Assembly: GCA_902617825.1 (NCBI GenBank)
Contig: CACMYE010000001.1
Location: 1 to 64,000, forward strand
Length of the DNA stretch: 64,000 nt
Origin: an uncultured Pelagibacteraceae bacterium
GTDB taxonomy: Bacteria; Pseudomonadota; Alphaproteobacteria; Pelagibacterales; Pelagibacteraceae
Direction: 5' to 3'
Of the stretch, positions 51,652-60,214 are shown piece by piece (the first letter of the stretch is position 1; each line of letters begins with the position of its first letter). The notes below the pieces were generated by a model. It had not been told where the DNA came from. It was given only the letters and a program-made list of their open reading frames with translations, and searched no databases. Made by a program: the position numbers and the translations under genes.

Positions 51652-52449
51652 ATGAGTGATCTTGTTTCTCAAAATCTAAATATGATTTTTAAAACTCCAA
51701 AAGGGGAAACAGTTCATGCATTAAAAGATGTAAGTTTTACCTTAAAAAAAGGAGAGCTTCTTACTGTTCTTGGCCCATCCGGTTGTGGAAAGACAACTTT
51801 ACTAAACATTACTGCTGGATTTTTAAGACCTACTTCTGGAAAAATTACTTTAAATAATAATGAAATAGATGGACCTGGTGTTCAAAGAGGAATGGTATTT
51901 CAACAGGGAGCATTATTTGAATGGTTAACTGTCGCTGAAAATGTGAACTTCGGTCTTAGGATGAAAAAAGAAGACTCTGGAGTGACAGCAAAAAAAGTTG
52001 AAGAATGGTTAGATATAGTTGGTTTAAAAGGATTTGGGAACACTCCTACTTACCAATTATCGGGTGGTATGCAGCAGAGAGTGGCGCTTGCAAGGTGTTT
52101 AATAAATGACCCTGAACTAATTTTAATGGATGAGCCGTTAGGTGCATTAGATGCGTTAACTAGAGAGAAAATGCAGTCTTTAGTTTTAAAAATTTGGAAA
52201 GAAACTGGAAAAACTATCATTCTAATTACTCACTCTGTAGAGGAAGCTCTCTTACTTGGAGAACGATTATATGTAATGGCACCTAGACCAGGAAGAATAC
52301 ATAGAGAATACAATCTTCCTTTTGCAGAAATGGGTCTTAAACAAGATTTGAGAGAAATAAAAAAAAATAAAGAATTTTCATCTACTAGAGAAGAAATTTT
52401 ATCCATGATCTGGAACATGGAAGAAGAAATAATGGGTAAAGAAAATTAA
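51652..52449 (+). CDS. tauB: Taurine-type ABC transporter ATPase (TauB)
   Basis: 265 residues. GPSGCGKTTL is Walker A, LSGGMQQRVALARCL the signature, LILMDEPLGALDALTR Walker B and THSVEEALLLGERL the switch region. It belongs to the NitT/TauT ATPases. Its stop overlaps the tauC start in TAATG, so they are coupled. Confidence 0.92.
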   Translation: MSDLVSQNLNMIFKTPKGETVHALKDVSFTLKKGELLTVLGPSGCGKTTLLNITAGFLRPTSGKITLNNNEIDGPGVQRGMVFQQGALFEWLTVAENVNFGLRMKKEDSGVTAKKVEEWLDIVGLKGFGNTPTYQLSGGMQQRVALARCLINDPELILMDEPLGALDALTREKMQSLVLKIWKETGKTIILITHSVEEALLLGERLYVMAPRPGRIHREYNLPFAEMGLKQDLREIKKNKEFSSTREEILSMIWNMEEEIMGKEN

Positions 52450-54374
52450 TGTTAACCCAATTTGTAACAATACTAATTATAGTATCTATTATTGGGTGTA
52501 TACTTTATGGAAGAAAATTAATCAGAACTGAGAAAGTTGATGCTGTTTTTGGGAATCCTGAAAGAGCTAAAGGTGGAACGCACTGGGTAATCGTTGGGAG
52601 TAGTGCAATTCTAATGCTTTGGCTTTATTATTCATGGGACATAGCAAAAGGTTTTTATCCAAAATCCGCAAATGAATTATGTCAAGTTGCTAAAATAAAT
52701 GAATCATTATTAGGATTAAAATATCAGTTCCCTATAGAAGAAAGAGAATTCAAAAGCACATCCATTATTAAAATTGAAAATAAAAATCTTATAAAGATTT
52801 CAAATGAAATAAAAGAATCTCCAGATCTAAATGATCAACAAAAAACAATCCTTGTAAGTTATATTGATAGAACCTCTAAATTAATTCCATTCTTAACTAG
52901 TGAAGAATTAATAGAAATGGATACCAAAATTAAAATTCAAGAAATGACTGAGCAAATAAAGCAGCTTAGTAATAATTTTCAAAAGGAAAATTATCCTTTT
53001 GAGACAGATGCTCAAAAAATAGAAAGACAAAAACTTATTGATGAACAAGGTGGTTGGGGGATTATCACAATAGACTCTGGAAGTGGCTCTATTGAAAATA
53101 CAATTGAAATACCAACAGCACCGCAAACTAAAAAAGGTTTAAAGTTTCATGCAGCGGCAAAAGAATTAAGTTTAATAAATGACAAGTTTTTTAAATTAAG
53201 AAATCATAATCCATTATTCAAAAGTGCAATAAAACAATTAAAAGATGATATTAAAGTTTATAGGAAAGGTTTAGATGATAGTGAGGTGATATCATCTGAC
53301 TATGCAAAAAATATTGTTAAAATTGCAAGACGTATTGAATTTGCAAGTATTTATCCTCCTAATGCATTAAATGAAATGCAAGCAGCCATCATAGAATTTG
53401 ATGGTTTACAAAATAAAGAACAAGGTGGATTAAGACTAATTGATATCCTTTTATTTCCTTCAGGAACAATTGTAGCTAGTGGAGCAACTTGTTCTGAACA
53501 AGGTTCAGGAAGATGGTTGCCGAAACCATCTGATACTTTTAATAAGTTTGTGTTGCTGTCAAAACCAAGTGTTGGTTATAAAAATGTTCCTCTATTATGG
53601 ATTGATATGGTTGATGTAAGTAAAATGATAGGATTTATTTTACCAGATTGGATAGCTGATATCTTACCAGGGGAATATCCAGTTCATACAAAAGATGGAA
53701 TAGTTAAAGAGAATTTTAAAAGTAATGTCTTAAAAGTTGTAAGTGGTGACTTTAAATTATTTAAAGTTCCTGTTCCATACGGACATATCTGGGACTCTTT
53801 TATGAGAGTATTTTTAGGATTAGTGTTTGGAATTATTATTGGTGTTCCATTAGGATTATTTATGGGTCTAAATAGATTTGCAAGAGGTTTCTTTGATCCA
53901 TTAATAGAATTATATAGACCGGTTCCTCCACTTGCTTGGGCACCTTTGATTATTTCTGTACTTGGGATTGATAACTCTGGAAAAGTATTTTTATTATTTA
54001 TGGTTTCCCTATCCATTATGATCATTTCAGCAAGAGCTGGTGCTTCGGGAACTCAGCTTTCAAAAATTCATGCTGCTCACTCATTAGGAGCTTCAAAAAA
54101 ACAAATTTTAAGACATGTAATTTTTCCAAATTCACTCCCAGAAATTTTAACTGGAATTAGAGTTGCAGTTGGAATGTGTTGGGGAACGTTAGTTGCAGCA
54201 GAATTTTTAGCAGGTACTACCGGTATTGGTTTTGTTGAAAACGTTGCAAAAAAATATTTTCAATGGGAGGTTATTTGGATAACGATAATTATTATGGGTC
54301 TTCTCGGATTGTTATTTGATATTACTTTAAGAAAAATTATAGACAAAACTATCCCTTGGCGTGGAAAAGGTTAA
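52449..54374 (+). CDS. tauC: Taurine-type ABC permease (TauC) with large N-terminal extracytoplasmic domain
   Basis: 641 residues against ~250-280 for ordinary TauC/SsuC. The last ~210 residues are a normal permease with the EAA loop HAAHSLGASKKQILRHVIFP near residue 540. The first ~70 residues hold two hydrophobic helices (one ending SSAILMLWLYYSWDIAKG), and residues ~75-430 are a long mostly hydrophilic region with helical stretches (QIKQLSNNFQKEN) that would lie in the periplasm. The extra part could contact the binding protein. The sequence runs in one frame without interruption, so it is not a misassembled pair of genes. Confidence 0.85.
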   Translation: MLTQFVTILIIVSIIGCILYGRKLIRTEKVDAVFGNPERAKGGTHWVIVGSSAILMLWLYYSWDIAKGFYPKSANELCQVAKINESLLGLKYQFPIEEREFKSTSIIKIENKNLIKISNEIKESPDLNDQQKTILVSYIDRTSKLIPFLTSEELIEMDTKIKIQEMTEQIKQLSNNFQKENYPFETDAQKIERQKLIDEQGGWGIITIDSGSGSIENTIEIPTAPQTKKGLKFHAAAKELSLINDKFFKLRNHNPLFKSAIKQLKDDIKVYRKGLDDSEVISSDYAKNIVKIARRIEFASIYPPNALNEMQAAIIEFDGLQNKEQGGLRLIDILLFPSGTIVASGATCSEQGSGRWLPKPSDTFNKFVLLSKPSVGYKNVPLLWIDMVDVSKMIGFILPDWIADILPGEYPVHTKDGIVKENFKSNVLKVVSGDFKLFKVPVPYGHIWDSFMRVFLGLVFGIIIGVPLGLFMGLNRFARGFFDPLIELYRPVPPLAWAPLIISVLGIDNSGKVFLLFMVSLSIMIISARAGASGTQLSKIHAAHSLGASKKQILRHVIFPNSLPEILTGIRVAVGMCWGTLVAAEFLAGTTGIGFVENVAKKYFQWEVIWITIIIMGLLGLLFDITLRKIIDKTIPWRGKG

Positions 54375-54375
54375 A

Positions 54376-55380
54376 GTGAAAACTTCAATCTTAAAAAAAA
54401 AAGTCATAAAAATATTTCAAAAATTTGGGCTAAGTAAAGATCATGCAACAATCTCAGCAAATGCATTAATCAATGCTGAACTGGTTGGTGCCTATGGACA
54501 TGGATTATCAAGACTTAAAATGTATTGCGATAGAATTTCAAAGAAAGTAATTAATCCTAAACCAAAAATTAAAATAAAAAAAATTTCTCAATCTGTGTCG
54601 CATATAGATGCAAATAATAGTATAGGTTTTGTAGCAGCTTATCTTGGCATAAAGACTGCAATTAAACATGCGCAAAAAACTGGTATTGGAATGGTTGCAA
54701 TCAAAGGAAGTGGGCACTATGGATTATCAGGCTATTACGCAGAGCATGCAGTTAAAAAAAATTTGATCACTATGATTTATACTAATGCTCCACCTGCAGT
54801 TGCACCACATGGTGCATTAAAAAGTTTATTTGGAACAAATCCCATATGTTTTGGAACTCCGACGGGCACTAAAATTCCTTTTATATTAGATACTTCAATT
54901 TCTATGATTAATAGGGGAAAAATAAGAGTTGCTGCAAGAAATAATCAAAAAATTCCTGAAGGTGTTGCACTGGATAAGTTTGGTAAACCAACTAATGACG
55001 CCAAGAAAGCATTAGAAGGTGTTCAGCTTCCAATTGCAGGATTTAGAGGATCAGGTCTTGCATGGATGGTAGATATTTTAAGTGGTGTACTTACAGGTGG
55101 CAATCATGCGGGGAGAGTTAAAGATCCATTTGATGATTTTTCTGGTCCACAAAATATTGGGCATTTATTTATAACATTTAAAGCTAATTTATTTCAAAAA
55201 AACTACTACAAAAGAATTAAAGACAATATTCAAACAATTAAGAAACTTCCAAAAATTAAAGGTGTAAGAGAAATAATGTATCCAGGTCAAAATAAGTTTT
55301 ATAGATATAAAAAAAATATAAAAAGAAAAATTTCTATTCCAGATATTATTAAAAAGGACTTGGAAACTTTAATAAGTTAA
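54376..55380 (+). CDS. Malate/lactate/sulfolactate dehydrogenase family (Ldh2/Mdh2 type)
   Basis: About 334 residues. GAYGHGLSRLKMYCDRI carries the HG-x-S-R motif of this NAD(P)-dependent family, IKGSGHYGLSGYYAEHAVK the catalytic histidine region, and GTNPICFGTP the middle loop. It starts at the GTG at 54376 (or 54361, overlapping tauC). Members oxidise malate, ureidoglycolate or (R)-sulfolactate; the taurine-transporter setting makes a sulfonate substrate worth testing. Confidence 0.82.
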   Translation: MKTSILKKKVIKIFQKFGLSKDHATISANALINAELVGAYGHGLSRLKMYCDRISKKVINPKPKIKIKKISQSVSHIDANNSIGFVAAYLGIKTAIKHAQKTGIGMVAIKGSGHYGLSGYYAEHAVKKNLITMIYTNAPPAVAPHGALKSLFGTNPICFGTPTGTKIPFILDTSISMINRGKIRVAARNNQKIPEGVALDKFGKPTNDAKKALEGVQLPIAGFRGSGLAWMVDILSGVLTGGNHAGRVKDPFDDFSGPQNIGHLFITFKANLFQKNYYKRIKDNIQTIKKLPKIKGVREIMYPGQNKFYRYKKNIKRKISIPDIIKKDLETLIS

Positions 55381-55566
55381 CACTGTCAAAGCACCTAGAG
55401 ATACTACTACTGTAGATAAAATAATTGTTCTCTTAACTCTGTCTTTTCTTTTTTGAACAATTAATCTTTGTTTAAGAACATCCACGTTTACTCTAGGAGG
55501 AGATTTTAAATCTCGAGTGGGGTCATTAAAAACGTTAGATGTTCTATTTAAACCTTCATTATTCAT
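55369..55566 (-). CDS. Small single-pass membrane protein, paralogue B
   Basis: 65 residues: basic, proline-containing N-terminal half and a C-terminal membrane helix (RTIILSTVVVSLGALTVLTY). Its VDVLKQRLIVQKRKDRVKRT stretch resembles the paralogue at 45209. It overlaps the end of the convergent Ldh2-type gene by 12 bp. Function unknown. Confidence 0.6.
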   Translation of the reverse strand: MNNEGLNRTSNVFNDPTRDLKSPPRVNVDVLKQRLIVQKRKDRVKRTIILSTVVVSLGALTVLTY

Positions 55567-55644
55567 TGATTAATTAAACCACGTTACTATCAGATTTGAT
55601 ATATAAAGAGAGTCCAATTTGGGTTAATATTAATTATAACTACT

Positions 55645-57795
55645 TTACTTACCGATTGAAATTAAGGTCAAGTCATCACTTAGATTTTTGTCACCAGAAG
55701 CTTTAATAACTTTTTTGGTTATCTCAGAGAGTTGTTTTTTAACATCTAAATTGAAATTTTTTTCAATTATATCTATCGAACCTTCAATGCCAATTTCTTC
55801 ACCTTGCTCAGTTTCACTTTCTGATAATCCATCTGTAAAAGCATAAAATCTATGCCCATTAAGTTTCATTTTATTTGTACTATATACAGATTTATTTTTT
55901 TGAGAAATAACTCCCATTGGTGGAGATTTGCTTTCAAATTTTTGATAATTACCCTTTTCATCTCTGATTACAGCTGGCTGATGTCCACCATTTACCCATC
56001 TTATTTCATCTGTATTAATATTATATTCTCCCAGTATACATGTAACAAACATACCACCAGTTTTTGTAAGAAAAAGATCATTATTCATGTGAAACATCAT
56101 TTCATCTGGATCTACTTTGTCCCTAGACATTATTTCAAATAAAGTTGATGCTTTTGCCATTACCATTCCTGCATGGATTCCTTTGCCTGCTACATCAGCA
56201 ATTATAAAATAAACACTCTCATTGTGAGGATAAAAACTAAAGAAATCTCCTGAAACTTCTCTTGCAGCGATATTTATACCATGTACAGGATAGTTTTCTA
56301 AGTTTCTTTTTGGTAAAAAATTTTCCTGAACTTTTACTGCAAGTTTGACTTCGTTAGAAATTCTTTCTCTCCATTTTTTTTTCTCAGTTTCACTGTTTTC
56401 CAATTTATTCATTAATTTATTGTAATAAAGTCCAATAACTCCACCTGAAGTAAAAGGATCTTGTGGACCCCTTATTGTTAAATCTCCGCTATCAGATTGT
56501 TTTTCTAAAATTTTAATCAAATCATGTTCAACTGATGTTGCATTGTGTTCTGCAATATTTAATCCAAGCTCTTCATGTAGTGGACTCACTCTTAAAGGAT
56601 AAAAATTATTTAAAACTTTTAAAATAAAATATGAACCAAAAAAAGCAAAAGCACCAATTGAAATCACTCCTATAAACTGAACTTCAATTTGTTCTAATCT
56701 TGAAAGACCAGTCCCTAGTAATTCTAAGTCACTAAATAAACCAACTGCTAGTGTGCCCCATACTCCTGCAGCTAAATGAACTGGAATAGCCCCTACAACA
56801 TCATCTATTTCAAATTTATTTAAAATCTCATTAACAAAAATTGATATAACAGCTCCAATAATGCCAACAAAAATAGCAGTAACCGATGTCATCGAATTAC
56901 ATCCTGCTGTAATTGCCACTAATCCTGCCAATGGACCTAATATTACGTAATAAGGGTCTGGTTTCTTAAAAAATGCAAATGAAATACCTAGACCAGTTAG
57001 TAAACCAAAAGAAGCAGCTAGGAATGTATTAATTAAAATAAGAGGAACTGTTTCATCCATTGCACCATTACTACCTCCATTAAAACCAAACCAACCAAAC
57101 CATAAAATTAATGTGCCTAAAACTGCTAATGGAAAACTTGAACCAGTAAACTTACCTTTGTTAGCGTCTGAATATTTCCCAATCCTTGGGCCGAGGATTA
57201 ATACAGCTGCTAAAGCAATCCAGCCCCCAACTGAATGAACAATTGTACTGCCCGCAAAATCAACAAAACCAATATCTGTTAACCATCCTGTAGTTTTAAC
57301 CTGACCAGTAACTGCTAATAATTGACGTGTTGAATCTATATTATTTAAATAACTAGATGACCATGACCAATGTCCAACAACTGGATAAATTAGACCAGTT
57401 GCAATTACAGTTATAATTAAATACCCATTAAATTTCATTCTTTCAGCTACAGCACCTGAAACGATTGTAGCTGCTGTTGCAACAAACATGGCCTGAAACA
57501 CAAAATAAGTCATATATTCTGCATTTTTTGTTTTAAAGAAAAATAGATCAGTTCCTATTATGCCATTCCAACTAGTTCCAAACATCAGTCCGAACCCAAA
57601 AATCCAAAAAACTACGACAGATAAACCAAAATCAGCGGCATTTTTAAGAGCAACATTTATACTGTTTTTGTGTCGTGAAAGGCCAGTTTCCATACACATA
57701 AAACCAGCTTGCATGATAAAAACTAAAATAGCACAATCTATAACCCAAAGGGTATCAACAAATGATTTTACTGAGTCCAAGTCTATATTGTCCAT
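55645..57795 (-). CDS. Ammonium transporter fused to PP2C/SpoIIE-type phosphatase (Amt-RsbU-like)
   Basis: 716 residues. The first ~400 are an Amt channel with eleven expected helices: MQAGFMCMETGL, DFAGSTIVHSVGGWIALAA with the first pore histidine, and AIPVHLAAGVWGTLAVGLF with the second; both are intact, so transport is plausible. After a ~90-residue linker, residues ~490-716 are a SpoIIE/RsbU-type PP2C phosphatase (AREVSGDFFSFY, IIADVAGKGIHAGM, NGGHQPAVI, DDLTLISIG), with the metal-binding aspartates preserved. This suggests an ammonium-responsive phosphatase on the inner membrane. It is 3 bp downstream of a small membrane gene on the same strand. Confidence 0.9.
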   Translation of the reverse strand: MDNIDLDSVKSFVDTLWVIDCAILVFIMQAGFMCMETGLSRHKNSINVALKNAADFGLSVVVFWIFGFGLMFGTSWNGIIGTDLFFFKTKNAEYMTYFVFQAMFVATAATIVSGAVAERMKFNGYLIITVIATGLIYPVVGHWSWSSSYLNNIDSTRQLLAVTGQVKTTGWLTDIGFVDFAGSTIVHSVGGWIALAAVLILGPRIGKYSDANKGKFTGSSFPLAVLGTLILWFGWFGFNGGSNGAMDETVPLILINTFLAASFGLLTGLGISFAFFKKPDPYYVILGPLAGLVAITAGCNSMTSVTAIFVGIIGAVISIFVNEILNKFEIDDVVGAIPVHLAAGVWGTLAVGLFSDLELLGTGLSRLEQIEVQFIGVISIGAFAFFGSYFILKVLNNFYPLRVSPLHEELGLNIAEHNATSVEHDLIKILEKQSDSGDLTIRGPQDPFTSGGVIGLYYNKLMNKLENSETEKKKWRERISNEVKLAVKVQENFLPKRNLENYPVHGINIAAREVSGDFFSFYPHNESVYFIIADVAGKGIHAGMVMAKASTLFEIMSRDKVDPDEMMFHMNNDLFLTKTGGMFVTCILGEYNINTDEIRWVNGGHQPAVIRDEKGNYQKFESKSPPMGVISQKNKSVYSTNKMKLNGHRFYAFTDGLSESETEQGEEIGIEGSIDIIEKNFNLDVKKQLSEITKKVIKASGDKNLSDDLTLISIGK

Positions 57796-57798
57796 ATT

Positions 57799-58047
57799 TT
57801 ACTTATCTTTTTTTTTCCAGATAAAGTAAAAAATATAAGGAACTAATGCTGGAACGACGCCAAACCAAAACCATTCATCCCATCTAAAACTTTTATCTAA
57901 AGCAAAGCTTTTAAGACCATTCCACCAAGTAAGATAACCAATAAATATAATCCAACTTAAACTAATGGTTATAAAAATTTTAGTTTTATTTGAAATATCT
58001 ATTTTTGGTATTCTGGAAATATAATTTTTAATCTCTTCAAAATTCAT
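57799..58047 (-). CDS. Small two-helix membrane protein
   Basis: 82 residues with two hydrophobic helices (about residues 24-42 and 63-78) separated by a charged loop (DKSFRWDEWFWFG). No homologue recognised. It sits 11 bp after a pilin gene and 3 bp before the Amt-phosphatase gene, so it may be cotranscribed with them. Confidence 0.65.
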   Translation of the reverse strand: MNFEEIKNYISRIPKIDISNKTKIFITISLSWIIFIGYLTWWNGLKSFALDKSFRWDEWFWFGVVPALVPYIFYFIWKKKDK

Positions 58048-58058
58048 GGGAAATTAAT

Positions 58059-58469
58059 TTAACAGTTTTTTCCTTTAGGTGGAGAAAAGCTTCCGCTTGG
58101 TAAAAGAGTTAATTCGCAAGATCCCCCAACTTCTTTTGCAATTATTTTATAACTAGATCCGTCTTGATCAATACAAATATTATAACCAAGCTCATCATTA
58201 ATACTATCCGTGCCACCTAATAAATCTGTTTCAATTGCAGTCGAAGTTGAGTTTGATGCAGGACATGATTTGGTATAATAACTTCCATTGTCTGAATAAT
58301 ATTCAGTTTGTCCTAAAGAAATTTGCTGCATCACATTCTTTGTGGAAGTTTTTTTAGCTGATGCTACATAGCCGTTATAGCTTACAATACCTATAGCAGC
58401 TAAAATTCCTATGATTGCAACAACCACCAAAAGCTCGATAAGGGTAAACCCTGAGCTTTTGGAAGTCAT
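58059..58469 (-). CDS. Type IV pilin-like protein 1
   Basis: About 136 residues from the ATG at 58469, giving MTSKSSG before FTLIEL, a 7-residue leader of type IV pilin length; an upstream TTG at 58484 would lengthen it to 12. The G-FTLIELLVVVAIIGILAA motif is the prepilin peptidase site and membrane-spanning helix. Four cysteines (TKSC, NIC, GSC, KNC) may form two disulfides. It is 8 bp (to the longer start) downstream of another pilin gene. Confidence 0.88.
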   Translation of the reverse strand: MTSKSSGFTLIELLVVVAIIGILAAIGIVSYNGYVASAKKTSTKNVMQQISLGQTEYYSDNGSYYTKSCPASNSTSTAIETDLLGGTDSINDELGYNICIDQDGSSYKIIAKEVGGSCELTLLPSGSFSPPKGKNC

Positions 58470-58492
58470 AAAATTTCTTTTCAAATTAAAGA

Positions 58493-58966
58493 TTATTCAA
58501 TCGTAATATCTTTTGTCAGAACATTTCCTGATGTTCCACAATCTGAGTCTTCTGTGAAGCAAGTAGCTACTGTTAAAATTGTGGTGGACTTCGCGTTAAG
58601 ATTAATATAACCGCCATTTGATGTTGTTGTACCGCTTCTTACAGCCATGTCAGATGTGCTGTATGGATTTTTAAAATCAGCAAAAGGGCCAGTAGATTTC
58701 GTAGCAGCTGATATAACGTTTGCTGCATTTCTAGTAGAGCATTTTAATTCTCCGCCCATAGCGTTTTCCTCACCTAAGTTACATTTTTGTAATTCTGCAG
58801 CAATATATTTAACAACATTTGAATGACTTGATTTAGCTGACTGTTTTTTGGCACCTGATGTGTAACCCGAGTAAGCAACAACTCCAACAGCTGCAAGAAT
58901 TCCTATAATTGCTACAACAACTAGTAGCTCAATTAATGTAAAACCTTTATTGTTTATCTTTTTCAT
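58493..58966 (-). CDS. Type IV pilin-like protein 2
   Basis: 157 residues starting MKKINNKG before FTLIELLVVVAIIGILAA, a standard 8-residue leader with cleavage after glycine. The globular part has four cysteines (LQKC, LKC, ATC, DSDC) suggesting two disulfides. The leader helix is almost identical to that of pilin 1, so the two are paralogues, and the assembly genes pilB and pilC are nearby. Confidence 0.9.
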   Translation of the reverse strand: MKKINNKGFTLIELLVVVAIIGILAAVGVVAYSGYTSGAKKQSAKSSHSNVVKYIAAELQKCNLGEENAMGGELKCSTRNAANVISAATKSTGPFADFKNPYSTSDMAVRSGTTTSNGGYINLNAKSTTILTVATCFTEDSDCGTSGNVLTKDITIE

Positions 58967-59109
58967 AGTTAAAAACCTCTTTATTTTTAATAATTTAAAT
59001 TTTATATAACTAAATATTATTTGTTAATATAATACAATTAATCATTTTGGGTCAATCACAGATTGTATTTTTATTGATTTTAATGAAAATTTAATAAATA
59101 AAGGCAATT
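58967..59109. promoter_or_regulatory. Divergent region pilin 2/STAS protein
   Basis: The 143-bp gap lies between the pilin 2 start (minus strand) and the STAS gene start (plus strand) and must hold both promoters. The STAS gene begins at GTG 59110 after an AAAGG ribosome-binding site. No terminator or riboswitch is seen. Confidence 0.4.
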
Positions 59110-59409
59110 GTGAGTTATAAAGTTACTGAAGAAGGCAATATTTCAACTGTCTATCTAGATGGAGAGATAGATATGGATGTTACTGAAAAAGCAAAAGAGG
59201 TTATCATGCCTCTAATTGAGGCTAAAAAGGAAGTTCACCTAAATTTGAAAGAAGTTCAGTATATGGACTCCTCCGGTATATCAGTGCTCATTGAAAGTCA
59301 TCAAAAAGCTACAGAACTTGGAACTAAAGTTATTTTAAAAGAAATTAGTAAATCAGTTCTAAAAGTAATCATGATGGCTAAACTTGAACAAATCCTAAAT
59401 TTGGATTAA
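59110..59409 (+). CDS. STAS-domain anti-sigma factor antagonist
   Basis: 99 residues with the SpoIIAA/RsbV fold: MDSSGISVLIESHQKA carries the serine of the D-S-S-G phosphorylation site (about residue 57). It starts at GTG. In partner switching, a kinase phosphorylates this serine and a PP2C phosphatase removes it. Its stop overlaps the kinase-like gene start in TAATG, so it is made together with a plausible partner. Confidence 0.9.
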   Translation: MSYKVTEEGNISTVYLDGEIDMDVTEKAKEVIMPLIEAKKEVHLNLKEVQYMDSSGISVLIESHQKATELGTKVILKEISKSVLKVIMMAKLEQILNLD

Positions 59410-59843
59410 TGAGTCAATCACAAATAAATAATTTAGATGAAAAAAGAGACTTTGAAGTTAATTCATCTAATCTAAAACATGTAAGATCTTTTTGTAGAGA
59501 AGTTTTTGAAAAATTAAATATCAACCAAGAGCTAAAGGATGAATTGGTTTTAGCTATTGCTGAGGCAGCACAAAATATCGTCAAACATGCTTACAAAAAT
59601 GAAGAAACTGAAGATAAAATGGAGATCAAAATATCTGTTAGTGATGGATATTTAGAAATAGGTTTTTTTGATAAAGGAAGACCTGTTGAAAAAGATAAAA
59701 TAAGGCATCGAAAAATTGACGATATTAAACCTGGCGGATTGGGAACTTTTTTTATTCAACAAATTATGGATGCAGTGGTTTTTAAAGAAGGTGAAAAACC
59801 ATGGATTAATCACCTAATACTCTCGAAAAATTTAAATAGTTAG
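59409..59843 (+). CDS. Anti-sigma factor/HATPase kinase (RsbW-like)
   Basis: 144 residues of the GHKL ATPase fold: ELVLAIAEAAQNIVKHAY is the N box, FFDKGRP the G1 region and KPGGLGTFFIQQIMD the G2 box. RsbW/SpoIIAB-type proteins hold a sigma factor and phosphorylate an STAS partner. No sigma-factor gene is adjacent. It overlaps the convergent lipoprotein gene by 4 bp. Confidence 0.9.
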   Translation: MSQSQINNLDEKRDFEVNSSNLKHVRSFCREVFEKLNINQELKDELVLAIAEAAQNIVKHAYKNEETEDKMEIKISVSDGYLEIGFFDKGRPVEKDKIRHRKIDDIKPGGLGTFFIQQIMDAVVFKEGEKPWINHLILSKNLNS

Positions 59844-60136
59844 TTTTTTTTTAAGTAGCAATCTAAATCATTATAATCGTCAAAAAACATCTCCGCTAGT
59901 TCGTTGCTACTTGTTATAGAACAATCTAATGGTTCATTAAAACCTTGTGCCACATGTTCACTTACATTTTTGCCTGTTTGATGCTTGATACCTGCATTTA
60001 CTGTGCCAGATAGTAAAGCTTGATTTACACTCCCTGTAGTAGCAACTGTTACTGCTGGACCAAGAACTGAAACACTCTGGGTGCAACCAGTAAGAAAAAT
60101 AAAAATAAATAATAATTTTAAATTTTTAGTCACCAT
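59840..60136 (-). CDS. Small lipoprotein
   Basis: 98 residues with an N-terminal LFIFIFLTGC lipobox, so a diacylated lipoprotein at cysteine ~17. The mature part has a VTVATTGSVNQALLSGTVNAGI segment, a pattern seen in small secretion- or pilus-associated lipoproteins. It lies between the anti-sigma kinase and pilC, which suggests a pilus role, but no function is proven. Confidence 0.6.
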   Translation of the reverse strand: MVTKNLKLLFIFIFLTGCTQSVSVLGPAVTVATTGSVNQALLSGTVNAGIKHQTGKNVSEHVAQGFNEPLDCSITSSNELAEMFFDDYNDLDCYLKKN

Positions 60137-60214
60137 TTTAACTTTTATATAAATTATTTTAAATTTAAAGATTTTTGTAACAGTTAGTTCTTACAATGTG
60201 TTCATTTTGATTTT

